DNA of 25,199 nt. It comes from Actinomycetes bacterium. Lineage in GTDB: Bacteria > Actinomycetota > Actinomycetes > Propionibacteriales > Propionibacteriaceae. A program made the position numbers and the translations under genes. The notes under the pieces are model-generated. The model made no database searches, was not told where the DNA came from, and saw only the letters and a program-made list of their open reading frames with translations. Within the stretch, counting starts at the first letter, position 1. Each line of letters begins with the position of its first letter. Below are positions 14,396-22,112 of the stretch, one piece after another. The stretch covers positions 1 to 25,199 of the forward strand of contig JAEVYS010000082.1 in the NCBI GenBank assembly GCA_023392635.1, given 5' to 3'.

Positions 14396-15496
14396 ATGTC
14401 GCAGAAGACCCGCCTCGTCGCCCTCTTGGCGGCGAGCGCGTTGGCGCTTCCGATGAGCGCCTGCAGCAGCGCAGCCCCCGGTGGCGCGGCCAACTGCAAC
14501 GTCGGGATCACGATGCCCACCCGCAGCCTCGAGCGCTGGATCAATGACGGTGAGCAGCTCCAGAAGAAGCTGAAGGACGCCGGCTGCACCGTCGACCTGC
14601 AGTACGCCGACGACAAGGTCGACCAGCAGATCAGCCAGATCCAGAACCAGATCGCCGGCGGCGCCAAGATCCTCGTCATCGCCTCGATCGACGGCACCGC
14701 CCTCGGGCCGGTCCTCGAGGAGGCCGCCAAGCAGAAGGCGAAGGTCATCGCCTACGACCGGCTGATCAACGGCAGCCCGAACGTCGACTACTACGCCACC
14801 TTCGACAACTACAAGGTCGGCCAGCTCCAGGGCAACTTCCTCAAGGACCAGCTGAAGCTCGACTCGGCCACCTCGCCGATCAACTTCGAGCCGTTCGCCG
14901 GCAGCCCCGACGACAACAACGCCAAGTTCTTCTTCTCCGGCGCATGGGACGTCCTGCTCCCCTACGTCCAGAAGGGCACGCTGGTCGTTCCCAGCGGCAA
15001 GTCGCCCAAGTCGGACGACGAGTGGACCTCGATCGGCATCCAGGGCTGGAAGTCGGACAAGGCACAGGCCGAGATGGACAACCGCCTCTCCTCCAACTAC
15101 AGCGGCGGCAAGAAGGTCCAGGCCGTCCTGTCCCCGAACGACTCCCTCGCCATCGGCATCGAGGCGTCCCTGAAGTCCGCCGGCTACAAGGTCGGCTCCG
15201 ACTGGCCGATGATCACCGGCCAGGACGGCGACAAGGCCAACGTCAAGGCGATCCTCGCCGGCGAGCAGTCCATGACCGTCTGGAAGGACACCCGCAAGCT
15301 GGGTGACCGCGTCTTCCAGATGATCCAGCAGATCAACTCCGGCGCGACGGTGGAGGTCAACGACACCAAGACCTACAACAACAAGGTCAAGGTCGTGCCC
15401 TCGTTCCTGATCGAGCCCGAGGTCGTCACCAAGGACCTCGTGCAGAGCAAGCTGATCGACTCGGGCTTCCTCAAGCCTGCCGACATCGGCCAGTGA
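14396..15496 (+). CDS. chvE: Multiple-monosaccharide-binding lipoprotein (ChvE-type)
   Basis: 366 residues. A signal of 22 residues ends PMSAC, giving lipidated Cys23 (methionine at -3 is a slightly unusual lipobox). The mature protein reads like ChvE: VGITMPTRSLERWINDGEQL, LQYADDKVDQQISQIQNQI, ILVIASIDGT, VIAYDRLI, VDYYATFDNYKVG, SPNDSLAIGIEASL and ITGQDGDKANVKAILAGEQS. ChvE-type proteins bind aldoses such as xylose, glucose, galactose or arabinose; xylose is favoured by the divergent xylAB genes. GAGAGG (14384-14389) lies 6 nt before the ATG. First gene of a three-gene importer; a strong hairpin after it probably sets the binding protein above the membrane parts. Confidence 0.93.
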   Translation: MSQKTRLVALLAASALALPMSACSSAAPGGAANCNVGITMPTRSLERWINDGEQLQKKLKDAGCTVDLQYADDKVDQQISQIQNQIAGGAKILVIASIDGTALGPVLEEAAKQKAKVIAYDRLINGSPNVDYYATFDNYKVGQLQGNFLKDQLKLDSATSPINFEPFAGSPDDNNAKFFFSGAWDVLLPYVQKGTLVVPSGKSPKSDDEWTSIGIQGWKSDKAQAEMDNRLSSNYSGGKKVQAVLSPNDSLAIGIEASLKSAGYKVGSDWPMITGQDGDKANVKAILAGEQSMTVWKDTRKLGDRVFQMIQQINSGATVEVNDTKTYNNKVKVVPSFLIEPEVVTKDLVQSKLIDSGFLKPADIGQ

Positions 15497-15503
15497 CACC
15501 CGC

Positions 15504-15535
15504 GGACGGGGTGGCGGGCGACCGTCACCCCGTCC
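15504..15535 (+). terminator. Intercistronic hairpin with GNRA loop after chvE
   Basis: A 14-bp stem pairs 15504-15517 with 15522-15535 (13 Watson-Crick pairs and one G-U) and is capped by the tetraloop GCGA, a stable GNRA loop. There is no U tract. It lies 7 nt after the chvE stop and 27 nt before the ATPase start, where it could cause partial termination or shield the chvE message from 3' exonucleases. Confidence 0.75.
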
Positions 15536-15562
15536 TTGCGTCCCAACGAGCACGAGGCGAAC

Positions 15563-17107
15563 ATGGCTGACCACGACCCGATCCTGCGGATGCAGAACAT
15601 CACCAAGGACTTCAGCGGCGTCCGGGCCCTCGATGACGTGTCCCTCGAGGTCGCGCGCGGCGAGGTCCACGCCATCTGTGGCGAGAACGGCGCCGGCAAG
15701 TCGACCCTGATGAAGGTGCTGAGCGGTGTGTACCCGCACGGCACCTACTCGGGGACGATCGAACTGAACGGCGCGGAGGCGACCTTCTCCGACATCAACG
15801 CCAGCGAGGCCGCGGGCATCGTCATCATCCACCAGGAGCTGGCGCTGAACCCGCTGCAGTCGATCGCGGAGAACATCTTCCTCGGCAACGAGCGCTCCAC
15901 CCGCGGCATCATCGACTGGGACCGCACCGCCATCGAGGCGGCCGCGCTGCTGCGCAAGGTCGGCCTCAACGAGAACCCGGCCACCCGCATCTACGAGATC
16001 GGCGTGGGCAAGCAGCAGCTGGTCGAGATCGCGAAGGCGATGGCCAAGGACGTGTCGCTGCTGATCCTGGACGAGCCCACCGCCGCGCTGAACGACGACG
16101 ACTCCGACCACCTGCTCGACCTGATCGCCAGCATGCGCGACCACGGCATCACCTGCATCCTGATCTCCCACAAGCTGCGCGAGGTCCGCCGCATCGCCGA
16201 CCGCGTCACGGTGATCCGCGACGGCAGGACGATCGAGACCATCGACATGCGCGCTCCCGACGCCACCGAGGCGCGGATCATCAAGGCGATGGTCGGCCGC
16301 GAACTCAACAACCTGTTCCCTCCCCACACGCCCACCATCGGGCGGGAGCTGTTCCGCGTGGAGGACTGGTGCGTCCACCACCCCGTCGACACGTCCCGCG
16401 TCGTGGTCGACCATGCCAGCTTCGCCGTCCGGGCCGGCGAGATCGTCGGCTTCGCCGGCCTGATGGGCGCCGGGCGCACCGAGCTCGCCATGAGCCTGTT
16501 CGGGCGACTGTGGGGTACCGGCATCTCCGGCCGGGTGTACAAGGACGGCGTCGAGATCCGCACGTCCACCGTCGACGAGGCCGTCGCGAACGGCATCGCC
16601 TACGTCACCGAGGACCGCAAGCGCTACGGGCTGAACCTCATCGGCAGCGTCGCCGCCAACGTGTCGGCCGTCGCGCTGGCCCGGTTCGCCCGATGGGGGC
16701 TGATCGACCGCAACCGCGAGTACCTGTCGGCGGAGGAGTACCGGCGCAACCTGAACATCAAGACCCCCACGGTCTCGGAGCTGGTCGGACGCCTGTCGGG
16801 CGGCAACCAGCAGAAGGTCGTGCTGAGCAAGTGGCTGCTGTCCGGCCCGGACGTCCTGATCCTGGACGAACCCACCCGCGGCATCGACGTGGGCGCGAAG
16901 TACGAGATCTACGGCCTGATCAACTCCCTCGCCGACGCGGGCAAGGCGGTCATCGTGATCTCCTCCGAACTGCCCGAGCTGATCGGCATGTGCGACCGCA
17001 TCTACACCATCTCCGAAGGGGCCATCACCGGTGAACTGCCCCGAGCGGAAGCCACCCAGGAAGACCTCATGTACCTCATGACCATGGGAAAGGACTCGTC
17101 CCGATGA
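15563..17107 (+). CDS. mmsA: Multiple-monosaccharide ABC transporter ATP-binding protein
   Basis: 514 residues, the two-domain ATPase of CUT2 sugar importers. First domain: Walker A GENGAGKST at 40-48, a divergent signature IGVGKQQLVEIAKAM, Walker B LLILDEPTAAL, switch His in ISHKL. Second domain from about 255: degenerate Walker A GLMGAGRTEL, canonical signature LSGGNQQKVVLSKWL, Walker B VLILDEPTRGIDVGAKYEIY. One canonical and one degenerate site is normal for this family. The ATG was chosen because GAGG lies 6 nt upstream and MADHDPILRMQNITK gives the standard N-terminus; an upstream in-frame ATG at 15536 falls immediately behind the hairpin. Overlaps the permease by 4 bp (ATGA). Confidence 0.94.
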   Translation: MADHDPILRMQNITKDFSGVRALDDVSLEVARGEVHAICGENGAGKSTLMKVLSGVYPHGTYSGTIELNGAEATFSDINASEAAGIVIIHQELALNPLQSIAENIFLGNERSTRGIIDWDRTAIEAAALLRKVGLNENPATRIYEIGVGKQQLVEIAKAMAKDVSLLILDEPTAALNDDDSDHLLDLIASMRDHGITCILISHKLREVRRIADRVTVIRDGRTIETIDMRAPDATEARIIKAMVGRELNNLFPPHTPTIGRELFRVEDWCVHHPVDTSRVVVDHASFAVRAGEIVGFAGLMGAGRTELAMSLFGRLWGTGISGRVYKDGVEIRTSTVDEAVANGIAYVTEDRKRYGLNLIGSVAANVSAVALARFARWGLIDRNREYLSAEEYRRNLNIKTPTVSELVGRLSGGNQQKVVLSKWLLSGPDVLILDEPTRGIDVGAKYEIYGLINSLADAGKAVIVISSELPELIGMCDRIYTISEGAITGELPRAEATQEDLMYLMTMGKDSSR

Positions 17108-18312
17108 GCACCCAGACCTCAGCCCCGCCGGCGACCGAGCCCACCCGGGCGCCGGGCCGCCGGTTGGCCATCGACTTCCGCCAGTACGGCATCCTGGCCG
17201 CGCTGGTGATCATCATCCTGCTGTTCGAGGTGCTGACCGGCGGGCGCCTGCTGATGCCCGGCAACGTGAACAACCTGATCCAGCAGAACTCCTACGTCCT
17301 GATCCTCGCGATCGGCATGGTCATGGTGATCATCGCCGGCCACATCGACCTGTCCGTCGGATCGGTCGTCGCGATGGTCGGCGCGGTCGCGGCCCTGGGG
17401 ATGAACGAGTGGCACCTGCCCTGGTACGTGGCCGTGCTGCTCGCCCTGCTCGTCGGCGCCCTGGTCGGCGCCTGGCAGGGCTTCTGGGTCGCGTTCATCG
17501 GCATTCCCGCGTTCATCGCCACGCTGGCCGGCCAGCTGCTGTTCCGCGGCCTCACCCTGATCTTCCTCCACGGCGGCACGATCGGAGGGCTCCCGGGGGA
17601 GTTCGTCGCGATCGGCGCCGGCTGGCTGCCCAGCTGGCTGGGCACGATCGGGCGCGCCGACGTGCTCACCCTCGTGCTGGGCGCCGTGGTGTCCGTCGCG
17701 ATCGCGCTGTCCCTGGTCTCGGCGCGCAACGGGCGCCGCAAGCTCGAACTCCCCGTCGAGGGGTCGGCGTCGTTCTGGGGCAAGATCGTGGTGGCGATCC
17801 TCGCGATCATGGGCGTGTGCTGGCAGCTCGCCAACTATTCGGGCACACCGATCATCCTGATCATCCTCGGCATCCTCATCCTCGGGTACACGTTCCTGCT
17901 GAACCGCTCGGTCTTCGGCCGCCACGTCTACGCCATGGGCGGCAACCTGTTCGCCGCCGTGATGAGCGGAGTGAAGACCCGCCGGGTGAACTTCCTGCTG
18001 TTCGTCAACATGGGTGTCCTCGCGGCACTGGCCGGCGTGGTGAGCACGGCCCGCGCCGGGAGTGCGGTCGCCTCCGCGGGCAAGGACTACGAGCTGGACG
18101 CGATCGCCGCTGTCTTCATCGGTGGGGCGGCCGTCCAGGGCGGTGTGGGCACCGTCACCGGGGCGATGATCGGTGGCCTGGTGATGGGTGTGCTCAACAT
18201 GGGCCTGTCGATCCTGTCGGTGGACGCGGCTTGGCAGATGGCCATCAAGGGCCTGGTGCTGCTGCTCGCCGTCGCGTTCGACCTGGTCAACAAGCGACGC
18301 GGAGGACGCTGA
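17104..18312 (+). CDS. mmsB: Multiple-monosaccharide ABC transporter permease
   Basis: 402 residues with about ten membrane segments and a Pro/Thr-rich cytoplasmic N-terminus. Family motifs include NNLIQQNSYVLILAIGMVMV, GHIDLSVGSVVAMVG, GAWQGFWVAFIGIPAFIATL and the C-terminal ELDAIAAVFIGGAAVQGGVG. The insertion between the central segments (about 165-230, with RRKLEL) is typical of GguB/MmsB/XylH-like permeases. Starts on the ATGA overlap with the ATPase gene. It forms the channel for the ChvE-type binding protein; the next gene, a ROK regulator, starts 68 nt later. Confidence 0.93.
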   Translation: MSTQTSAPPATEPTRAPGRRLAIDFRQYGILAALVIIILLFEVLTGGRLLMPGNVNNLIQQNSYVLILAIGMVMVIIAGHIDLSVGSVVAMVGAVAALGMNEWHLPWYVAVLLALLVGALVGAWQGFWVAFIGIPAFIATLAGQLLFRGLTLIFLHGGTIGGLPGEFVAIGAGWLPSWLGTIGRADVLTLVLGAVVSVAIALSLVSARNGRRKLELPVEGSASFWGKIVVAILAIMGVCWQLANYSGTPIILIILGILILGYTFLLNRSVFGRHVYAMGGNLFAAVMSGVKTRRVNFLLFVNMGVLAALAGVVSTARAGSAVASAGKDYELDAIAAVFIGGAAVQGGVGTVTGAMIGGLVMGVLNMGLSILSVDAAWQMAIKGLVLLLAVAFDLVNKRRGGR

Positions 18313-18380
18313 CCGCCCCCTGGCTCCGGGCGCGATAGCCTCGGCTCGGACTTCCCATACAACGAGCGAGGTGAACGGCC

Positions 18381-19550
18381 GTGGCCATCGGCACCGGGAC
18401 GACCGAGGACGTCCGCAGGTCCAACCTGGCGGCGACCCTCGGCATCCTCTACCGGTCGGGACCGGTCTCGCGCGCGGCGCTGAGCAAGCGCACCGGCCGC
18501 AACCGCTCGACGATCGCCAGCCTGGTCACCGACCTGGTCGACCTGGGGCTGGTGGAGGAACGCGATCCGGACTCCCTGGGCCAGGTCGGCCGTCCCAGCC
18601 CGATGGTGCGGATCCGTCCGGAGGTCACCGCGATCGCCGTGAACCCGGAGATCGACGCGCTCACGATCGGGCTGGTCGGGCTGGACGGCGTGGTCCGGCG
18701 CGTGATCCGGCACGAGTACGACCGGATCCCGACGGTCGGGGAGGTCCTCAGCATCACCGGGGCCGTGATCGCCGGCATGCAGGTGGAACTCGACGCGCTG
18801 CGCGTGGTCGGCATCGGGGTCGCCGTGCCGGGCCAGGTGCGGACAGGCGACGGCCTGGTCCGCAACGCCCCGCACCTCGACTGGCACGACGAGGCCTTCG
18901 GCGAGCCGTTGGCGGCGACCACCGGCCATCCCGTGCTGGTGGGCAACGACGCCGCGCTCGGCGCGCTGGCGGAGCACGAGTTCGGCGCCGGCCGCGGCCA
19001 CGACCACCTGATCTACCTCAACGGCGGCGCCTCGGGCATCGGCGGAGGCGTGATCACCGGCGGCACGCTGCTGGGCGGGACCTCCGGCTACGCCGGTGAG
19101 CTCGGGCACGTCCGGGTCTCGAGTTCGTCCGTCGTCGACTCGGCCGGCATCCGCGGGACGCTGGAGGCGGAGGTCACGCGCTCGGAACTCCTGGAGGCCC
19201 TCGGCCTGGAACGCGCCGACGCCGAGCAGTTCGAGAAGGCGCTGCTGTCGGACCGGTCGGCGCGGGTGGCGGGCATCGTCGAGCGCCAGCTCGAGCACCT
19301 GGGCAGCGCGCTCGCCGCGGCCATCAACCTGCTCAACCCGCAGATGGTTGCGCTCGGCGGCTTCCTCGCAGCGCTCCAGGCCTACCACCCGGCCGGTCTC
19401 GAGCGCGCCGTCGCAGCCGCCTGCCTGGCACCCTCCCTTGAGGGTGTGCGGATCACGGCCGCCGAGTTGGGCGCAAACCTGCTGATGGTCGGTGCCGCGG
19501 GACTGGCCTTCCGTCCGCTTCTGGACGACCCCGCCTGGATCGCCCGCTGA
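18381..19550 (+). CDS. ROK-family transcriptional regulator (XylR-like) lacking the zinc cysteines
   Basis: 389 residues from a GTG with GAGGTG about 7 nt upstream. Residues 10-60 are a winged helix (SNLAATLGILYRSGPVSRAALSKRTGRNRSTIASLV), followed by a sugar-kinase-like effector domain with VGIGVAVPGQV (143-153), NDAALGALAEHEFG (189-202) and LNGGASGIGGGVITGG (213-228). The zinc-binding block of ROK proteins (CxCGxxGCxE after GELGH) is absent: after GELGH at 239-243 the sequence is VDSAGIRGTLEAE. ROK regulators of this build repress sugar operons and release DNA on binding sugar. Position at the end of the xylose importer operon suggests control of that operon and of xylAB (inference). A co-transcribed position would give autoregulation. 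Confidence 0.9.
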   Translation: MAIGTGTTEDVRRSNLAATLGILYRSGPVSRAALSKRTGRNRSTIASLVTDLVDLGLVEERDPDSLGQVGRPSPMVRIRPEVTAIAVNPEIDALTIGLVGLDGVVRRVIRHEYDRIPTVGEVLSITGAVIAGMQVELDALRVVGIGVAVPGQVRTGDGLVRNAPHLDWHDEAFGEPLAATTGHPVLVGNDAALGALAEHEFGAGRGHDHLIYLNGGASGIGGGVITGGTLLGGTSGYAGELGHVRVSSSSVVDSAGIRGTLEAEVTRSELLEALGLERADAEQFEKALLSDRSARVAGIVERQLEHLGSALAAAINLLNPQMVALGGFLAALQAYHPAGLERAVAAACLAPSLEGVRITAAELGANLLMVGAAGLAFRPLLDDPAWIAR

Positions 19551-19661
19551 CTGACGCATCGGGGACGGTTCCTTTTGCGTCACCCTGACGCAAGACTGAC
19601 GCATCGGGGACGGTTCCTCTTGCGTCACCCTGACGCAAAAGGAACCGTCCCCGGTGCGTCA
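19551..19661. repeat. REP-like palindromic repeat cluster
   Basis: A 31-bp module bounded by TGACGCA and TGCGTCA, with core GGGGACGGTTCC, occurs three times: forward at 19552-19582, forward at 19597-19627 and inverted at 19631-19661. CCC follows each forward copy. The last two copies form a 31-bp inverted repeat with two mismatches around CCC. After the first CCC only TGACGCAA (19586-19593) of an inverted copy remains, so the cluster looks like a 45-bp tandem duplication of a forward-inverted pair with one arm lost. It fills the gap between two convergent genes and could terminate both. I recall GGGGACGGTTCC repeats as widespread, REP/RAYT-like elements, but could not check. Confidence 0.9.
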
Positions 19662-20108
19662 GGACGGCTCGACCGGGCCGTCCCAGTCCCAGTGCGGCAG
19701 TACGGCCCCCGTCGGCACCGTCCGCGGTGACCCGGGATGAGCCGCCATGCGCTGCGTGGACCACGCGAAGTAGTCGTGCAGGGCGGTACGTGCCGGTTCC
19801 TCGACGCCGACGTCCACCAGGGCCGCGTCGAAGCAGGCCACGGCCCGCTCGTCGAGTTCGGCGTGCTCACCGTTGCCGGCGTGCATGCGCAGCACCCTGG
19901 TCTCGGTGCCCATCGTCGAGGTGTAGGCGGGCGGGCCGCCGAGTGCCTCGCCGAGGTAGGCGGCCAGCCGTTCCAGGTGCTGAGGGTGCAGGACGCCGTG
20001 GCTGAACGGGTGGCTCGCCACCGGATCGGCCAGGCACCGCTCGTGCCAGGCGTGCGCGATCCGCAGGAGCCCTTCGGCTCCGCCCGCAGCCTCGTAGACG
20101 GTCGGCAT
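19659..20108 (-). CDS. Truncated haemoglobin-like globin (group II)
   Basis: 149 residues from an ATG at 20108. The opening TVYEAAGGAEGLLRIAHAW, the LADPVASHPFSHG turn, HPQHLERLAAYLGEALGGPP and His76 in RVLRMHAGNG match the 2-on-2 globins of actinobacteria, with His76 as probable haem ligand. Such proteins bind oxygen or nitric oxide in the cytoplasm. The TGA stop is the first three bases of the inverted repeat module, so the element borders or truncates the C-terminus. GTG codons at 20111 and 20123 or a TTG at 20144 could extend the N-terminus by 1-12 residues; none has a ribosome site. The 52-bp gap to the stop of the lpdA gene upstream leaves little room for a promoter, so read-through from lpdA is likely. 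Confidence 0.75.
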   Translation of the reverse strand: MPTVYEAAGGAEGLLRIAHAWHERCLADPVASHPFSHGVLHPQHLERLAAYLGEALGGPPAYTSTMGTETRVLRMHAGNGEHAELDERAVACFDAALVDVGVEEPARTALHDYFAWSTQRMAAHPGSPRTVPTGAVLPHWDWDGPVEPS

Positions 20109-20160
20109 CACGGCAGAGTGCACCGTGGAGCCCGACCGGCTCAAGCAGGCTCGGCAGAAC

Positions 20161-21573
20161 TCAGTAGGTGATGACCTGCTCGGCCGAGTGCCCGTGCAGG
20201 CGCCGGGCCGCCTCGGCCAGCGACCCCGACAGCGAGGGGTACACGGTGAACGCCTCCGCCAGTTCGTCGACGGTCAGCTTGCTGCGCACGGCGATCGACA
20301 GCGGGTGGATCAGTTCGGACGCCGAGGGCGCCACCACGACGCCGCCCACCACGATGCCGGTCGTCGGCAGGCAGAAGATCTTCACGAAGCCGTCGTTGAG
20401 GGCCTGCATCTTGGCCCGGGCGTTGCCGCGCAGCGGAAGCATCATGGTCAGTCCCCGCACCAAGCCGGTGTCGATGTCGGTCTGGCTGCACCCCACGGTG
20501 GCGATCTCGGGTGCGGTGAACACGTTCGCGGACACCGTCCGCAGGTCCAGCGGGGCGACGGAGTCGCCCAGCGAGTGCCACATGGCGATCCGTCCCTGCA
20601 TGGCCGCAACGCTGGCCAGGGCGTTCACGCCGGTGCAGTCGCCGGCCGCGTAGACCCCGCGGGCGCTCGTCCGCGACACCCGGTCGACCTCGATGTGGCC
20701 CGAGGCGCTGAGCCGGATGCCGGCCCCCTCCAGGCCGATGTGCACAGTGTTCGGGATCGCCCCCACCGCCATCAGGCAGTGGGAGCCGATCACCTGGCCG
20801 CCGTCCGCCAGCCGCACGACCACCTCGTCACCGTGCCGCTCGGCGCCGAGGGCACGGACGCCGTTGATCACCGTCATGCCGCTGTTCTCGAACACCTGCT
20901 GGATCACGCGGGCGGCGTCGTCGTCCTGCCCGGGCAGAACCTGGTGCCGGGACGACACCAGCGTCACGCGGACCCCGAGGGCGGAGTAGGCGCTGGCGAA
21001 CTCGGCGCCGGTAACCCCCGAGCCGACGACGACCAGGTGCTCGGGCACGCGGTCCAGGTCGTAGATCTGGGCCCAGGTGAAGATGCGCTCACCGTCCGGC
21101 ACAGCGCTGGGAAGCTCGCGGGGGTGCGCGCCGGTGGCCACCAGGACGATGTCCGCCGCGAGCTCCTCCTCGCCGTCAGCCGTCTGGGCGACGACTCGCT
21201 GGGTACCGTCCAGGCGCCCGGTGCCGCTGACCAGTCGGACGCCCTCGGCGCGCAACCGGTCGGAGATGTCGGCCGACTGTGCCCTGGCCAGGTCGCGGAT
21301 CCGCGCGTGCACCCGTCCGAGGTCGACCCCGACCGCGGCGCCGAGCCGCCGGGTGTCGTCGACCAGATGCAGGCCGAGCTCCTCGGCGTTGCGAATCTTC
21401 GTCATGACCTCGGCGGCGGCGATGAGGGTCTTCGACGGCACCACGTCGGTGAGCACCGCCGAACCGCCCAGCCCCCTCCGCTCGACCAGTGTTACGCGTC
21501 CGCCCAGCTGGCGGGCAACCAGCGCAGCCTCGTAGCCGCCCGGCCCACCACCGATGATCACGACGTCCGTCAC
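20161..21573 (-). CDS. lpdA: NAD(P)H-quinone dehydrogenase, LpdA-type flavoprotein disulfide-reductase homologue
   Basis: 470 residues from a GTG at 21573. FAD motif GGGPGG at 8-13, NAD(P) motif VVVGSGVTGAEF around 181-192, FAD-closing YAAGDCTG, and a dimerisation domain containing NARAKMQALNDGFVKIFC and YPSLSGSLAEAARRL. The disulfide position reads GLGGSAVLTDVVPSKT (34-49): both redox cysteines of lipoamide dehydrogenase are absent, as expected for the LpdA branch typified by M. tuberculosis Rv3303c, which reduces quinones rather than lipoamide. The open frame continues upstream to 21780 but that part overlaps the divergent gene and lacks domains. A GACAAT hexamer 6 nt before the GTG suggests a leaderless message. 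Divergent from the membrane-protein gene across 76 bp. Confidence 0.9.
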   Translation of the reverse strand: MTDVVIIGGGPGGYEAALVARQLGGRVTLVERRGLGGSAVLTDVVPSKTLIAAAEVMTKIRNAEELGLHLVDDTRRLGAAVGVDLGRVHARIRDLARAQSADISDRLRAEGVRLVSGTGRLDGTQRVVAQTADGEEELAADIVLVATGAHPRELPSAVPDGERIFTWAQIYDLDRVPEHLVVVGSGVTGAEFASAYSALGVRVTLVSSRHQVLPGQDDDAARVIQQVFENSGMTVINGVRALGAERHGDEVVVRLADGGQVIGSHCLMAVGAIPNTVHIGLEGAGIRLSASGHIEVDRVSRTSARGVYAAGDCTGVNALASVAAMQGRIAMWHSLGDSVAPLDLRTVSANVFTAPEIATVGCSQTDIDTGLVRGLTMMLPLRGNARAKMQALNDGFVKIFCLPTTGIVVGGVVVAPSASELIHPLSIAVRSKLTVDELAEAFTVYPSLSGSLAEAARRLHGHSAEQVITY

Positions 21574-21579
21574 CCGTGA

Positions 21580-21585
21580 ATTGTC
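21580..21585 (-). promoter_or_regulatory. -10 element of a probable leaderless promoter (lpdA)
   Basis: Minus-strand GACAAT (four of six to TATAAT) lies 6 nt before the GTG at 21573. No Shine-Dalgarno is present. Confidence 0.4.
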
Positions 21586-21636
21586 CCATGACCCGACCCG
21601 CCCTGACCCCTGGGCCGGCAGCAGGAGAGCCCGTCG

Positions 21637-21642
21637 TATTGT
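21637..21642 (+). promoter_or_regulatory. -10 element of a probable leaderless promoter (membrane protein)
   Basis: TATTGT (TANNNT) lies 7 nt before the GTG at 21650, with no ribosome site between. The -35 region is not recognisable. Confidence 0.45.
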
Positions 21643-21649
21643 TCGGCTC

Positions 21650-22105
21650 GTGCCGATACGCGTACTGCTCTCCGCCGTGGCCGTCGCCGGCGTACTGGCC
21701 GGTGTCGCCATGGTGCTCATCGGGCTGCCTGAGGCCACGCCCGCCCAGACCGTGCTGCTCGAGTTGTCCGCGCTGCCCATGTCGGTGTCGGTGGGCGCCG
21801 GAATCGTGCTGCTGCACCGCTCGGCCGGCCTGCCTCTCGGGCGGCGGTCGCGCGCGGTCGTGATGGTCGGCGGCGGCGGGGTCGCCTTCGGGCTGGTGAT
21901 GATGTTGTGGGCCTACGCGTTCGGGCCCCGCAGCTTCGTCCACGCGGGCCAGGTCCTGGTCTGGCTAGGGCTTCTGGCCATGCTGTTGGTGATGCTGCGG
22001 CGTCGACGGACGCAGCGCTACACCCGCTTCTCCCTGTTGGCCGATGACGAGCCCGGGGACGACGACGACGCCTCGGCTGACCGGGACCGGACGCCCTCGT
22101 TATAG
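21650..22105 (+). CDS. Small four-helix membrane protein of unknown function
   Basis: 151 residues from GTG. Four hydrophobic segments at about 4-26, 34-56, 69-91 and 99-117, then an Arg-rich stretch RRRRTQRY (117-124) and an acidic tail DDEPGDDDDASADRDR. The positive-inside rule places the charged tail in the cytoplasm. I do not recognise a named family; the position next to divergent lpdA and before the nucleoside phosphorylase recalls the membrane protein Rv3304 of M. tuberculosis (from memory). The frame is open further upstream, but the GTG is preferred because it follows a TATTGT hexamer and because upstream extension would run into the lpdA gene. Its stop codon TAG lies inside the -10 box of the next gene. 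Confidence 0.8.
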   Translation: MPIRVLLSAVAVAGVLAGVAMVLIGLPEATPAQTVLLELSALPMSVSVGAGIVLLHRSAGLPLGRRSRAVVMVGGGGVAFGLVMMLWAYAFGPRSFVHAGQVLVWLGLLAMLLVMLRRRRTQRYTRFSLLADDEPGDDDDASADRDRTPSL

Positions 22106-22106
22106 T
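22077..22106 (+). promoter_or_regulatory. Leaderless promoter of the purine nucleoside phosphorylase gene, embedded in the upstream gene
   Basis: CTGACC (22077-22082) and TATAGT (22101-22106) are 18 bp apart and match four and five of six consensus bases. TATAGT ends 6 nt before the GTG at 22113 and contains the TAG stop codon of the membrane-protein gene, so the promoter lies in the 3' end of that gene. Confidence 0.6.
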
Positions 22107-22112
22107 CATCGG

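Noticed and set aside
14381..16414. A 677-codon minus-strand open frame opposite chvE and mmsA
   Set aside because: Val/Asp/Leu-rich shadow of two genes with full ABC-transporter motifs.
18087..19628. A 513-codon minus-strand frame that translates the repeat cluster into TQEEPSPMRQS-like repeats
   Set aside because: It is antisense to the ROK gene and its repeats merely reflect the 45-bp DNA repeat.
19551..19661. CRISPR array
   Set aside because: Repeats are palindromic modules in both orientations separated by 3-14 nt, without spacers of constant length or cas genes.
21574..21780. N-terminal extension of lpdA by 69 residues
   Set aside because: The extension has no domain, overlaps the divergent membrane-protein gene, and the FAD motif begins 7 residues after the GTG at 21573, as in relatives.
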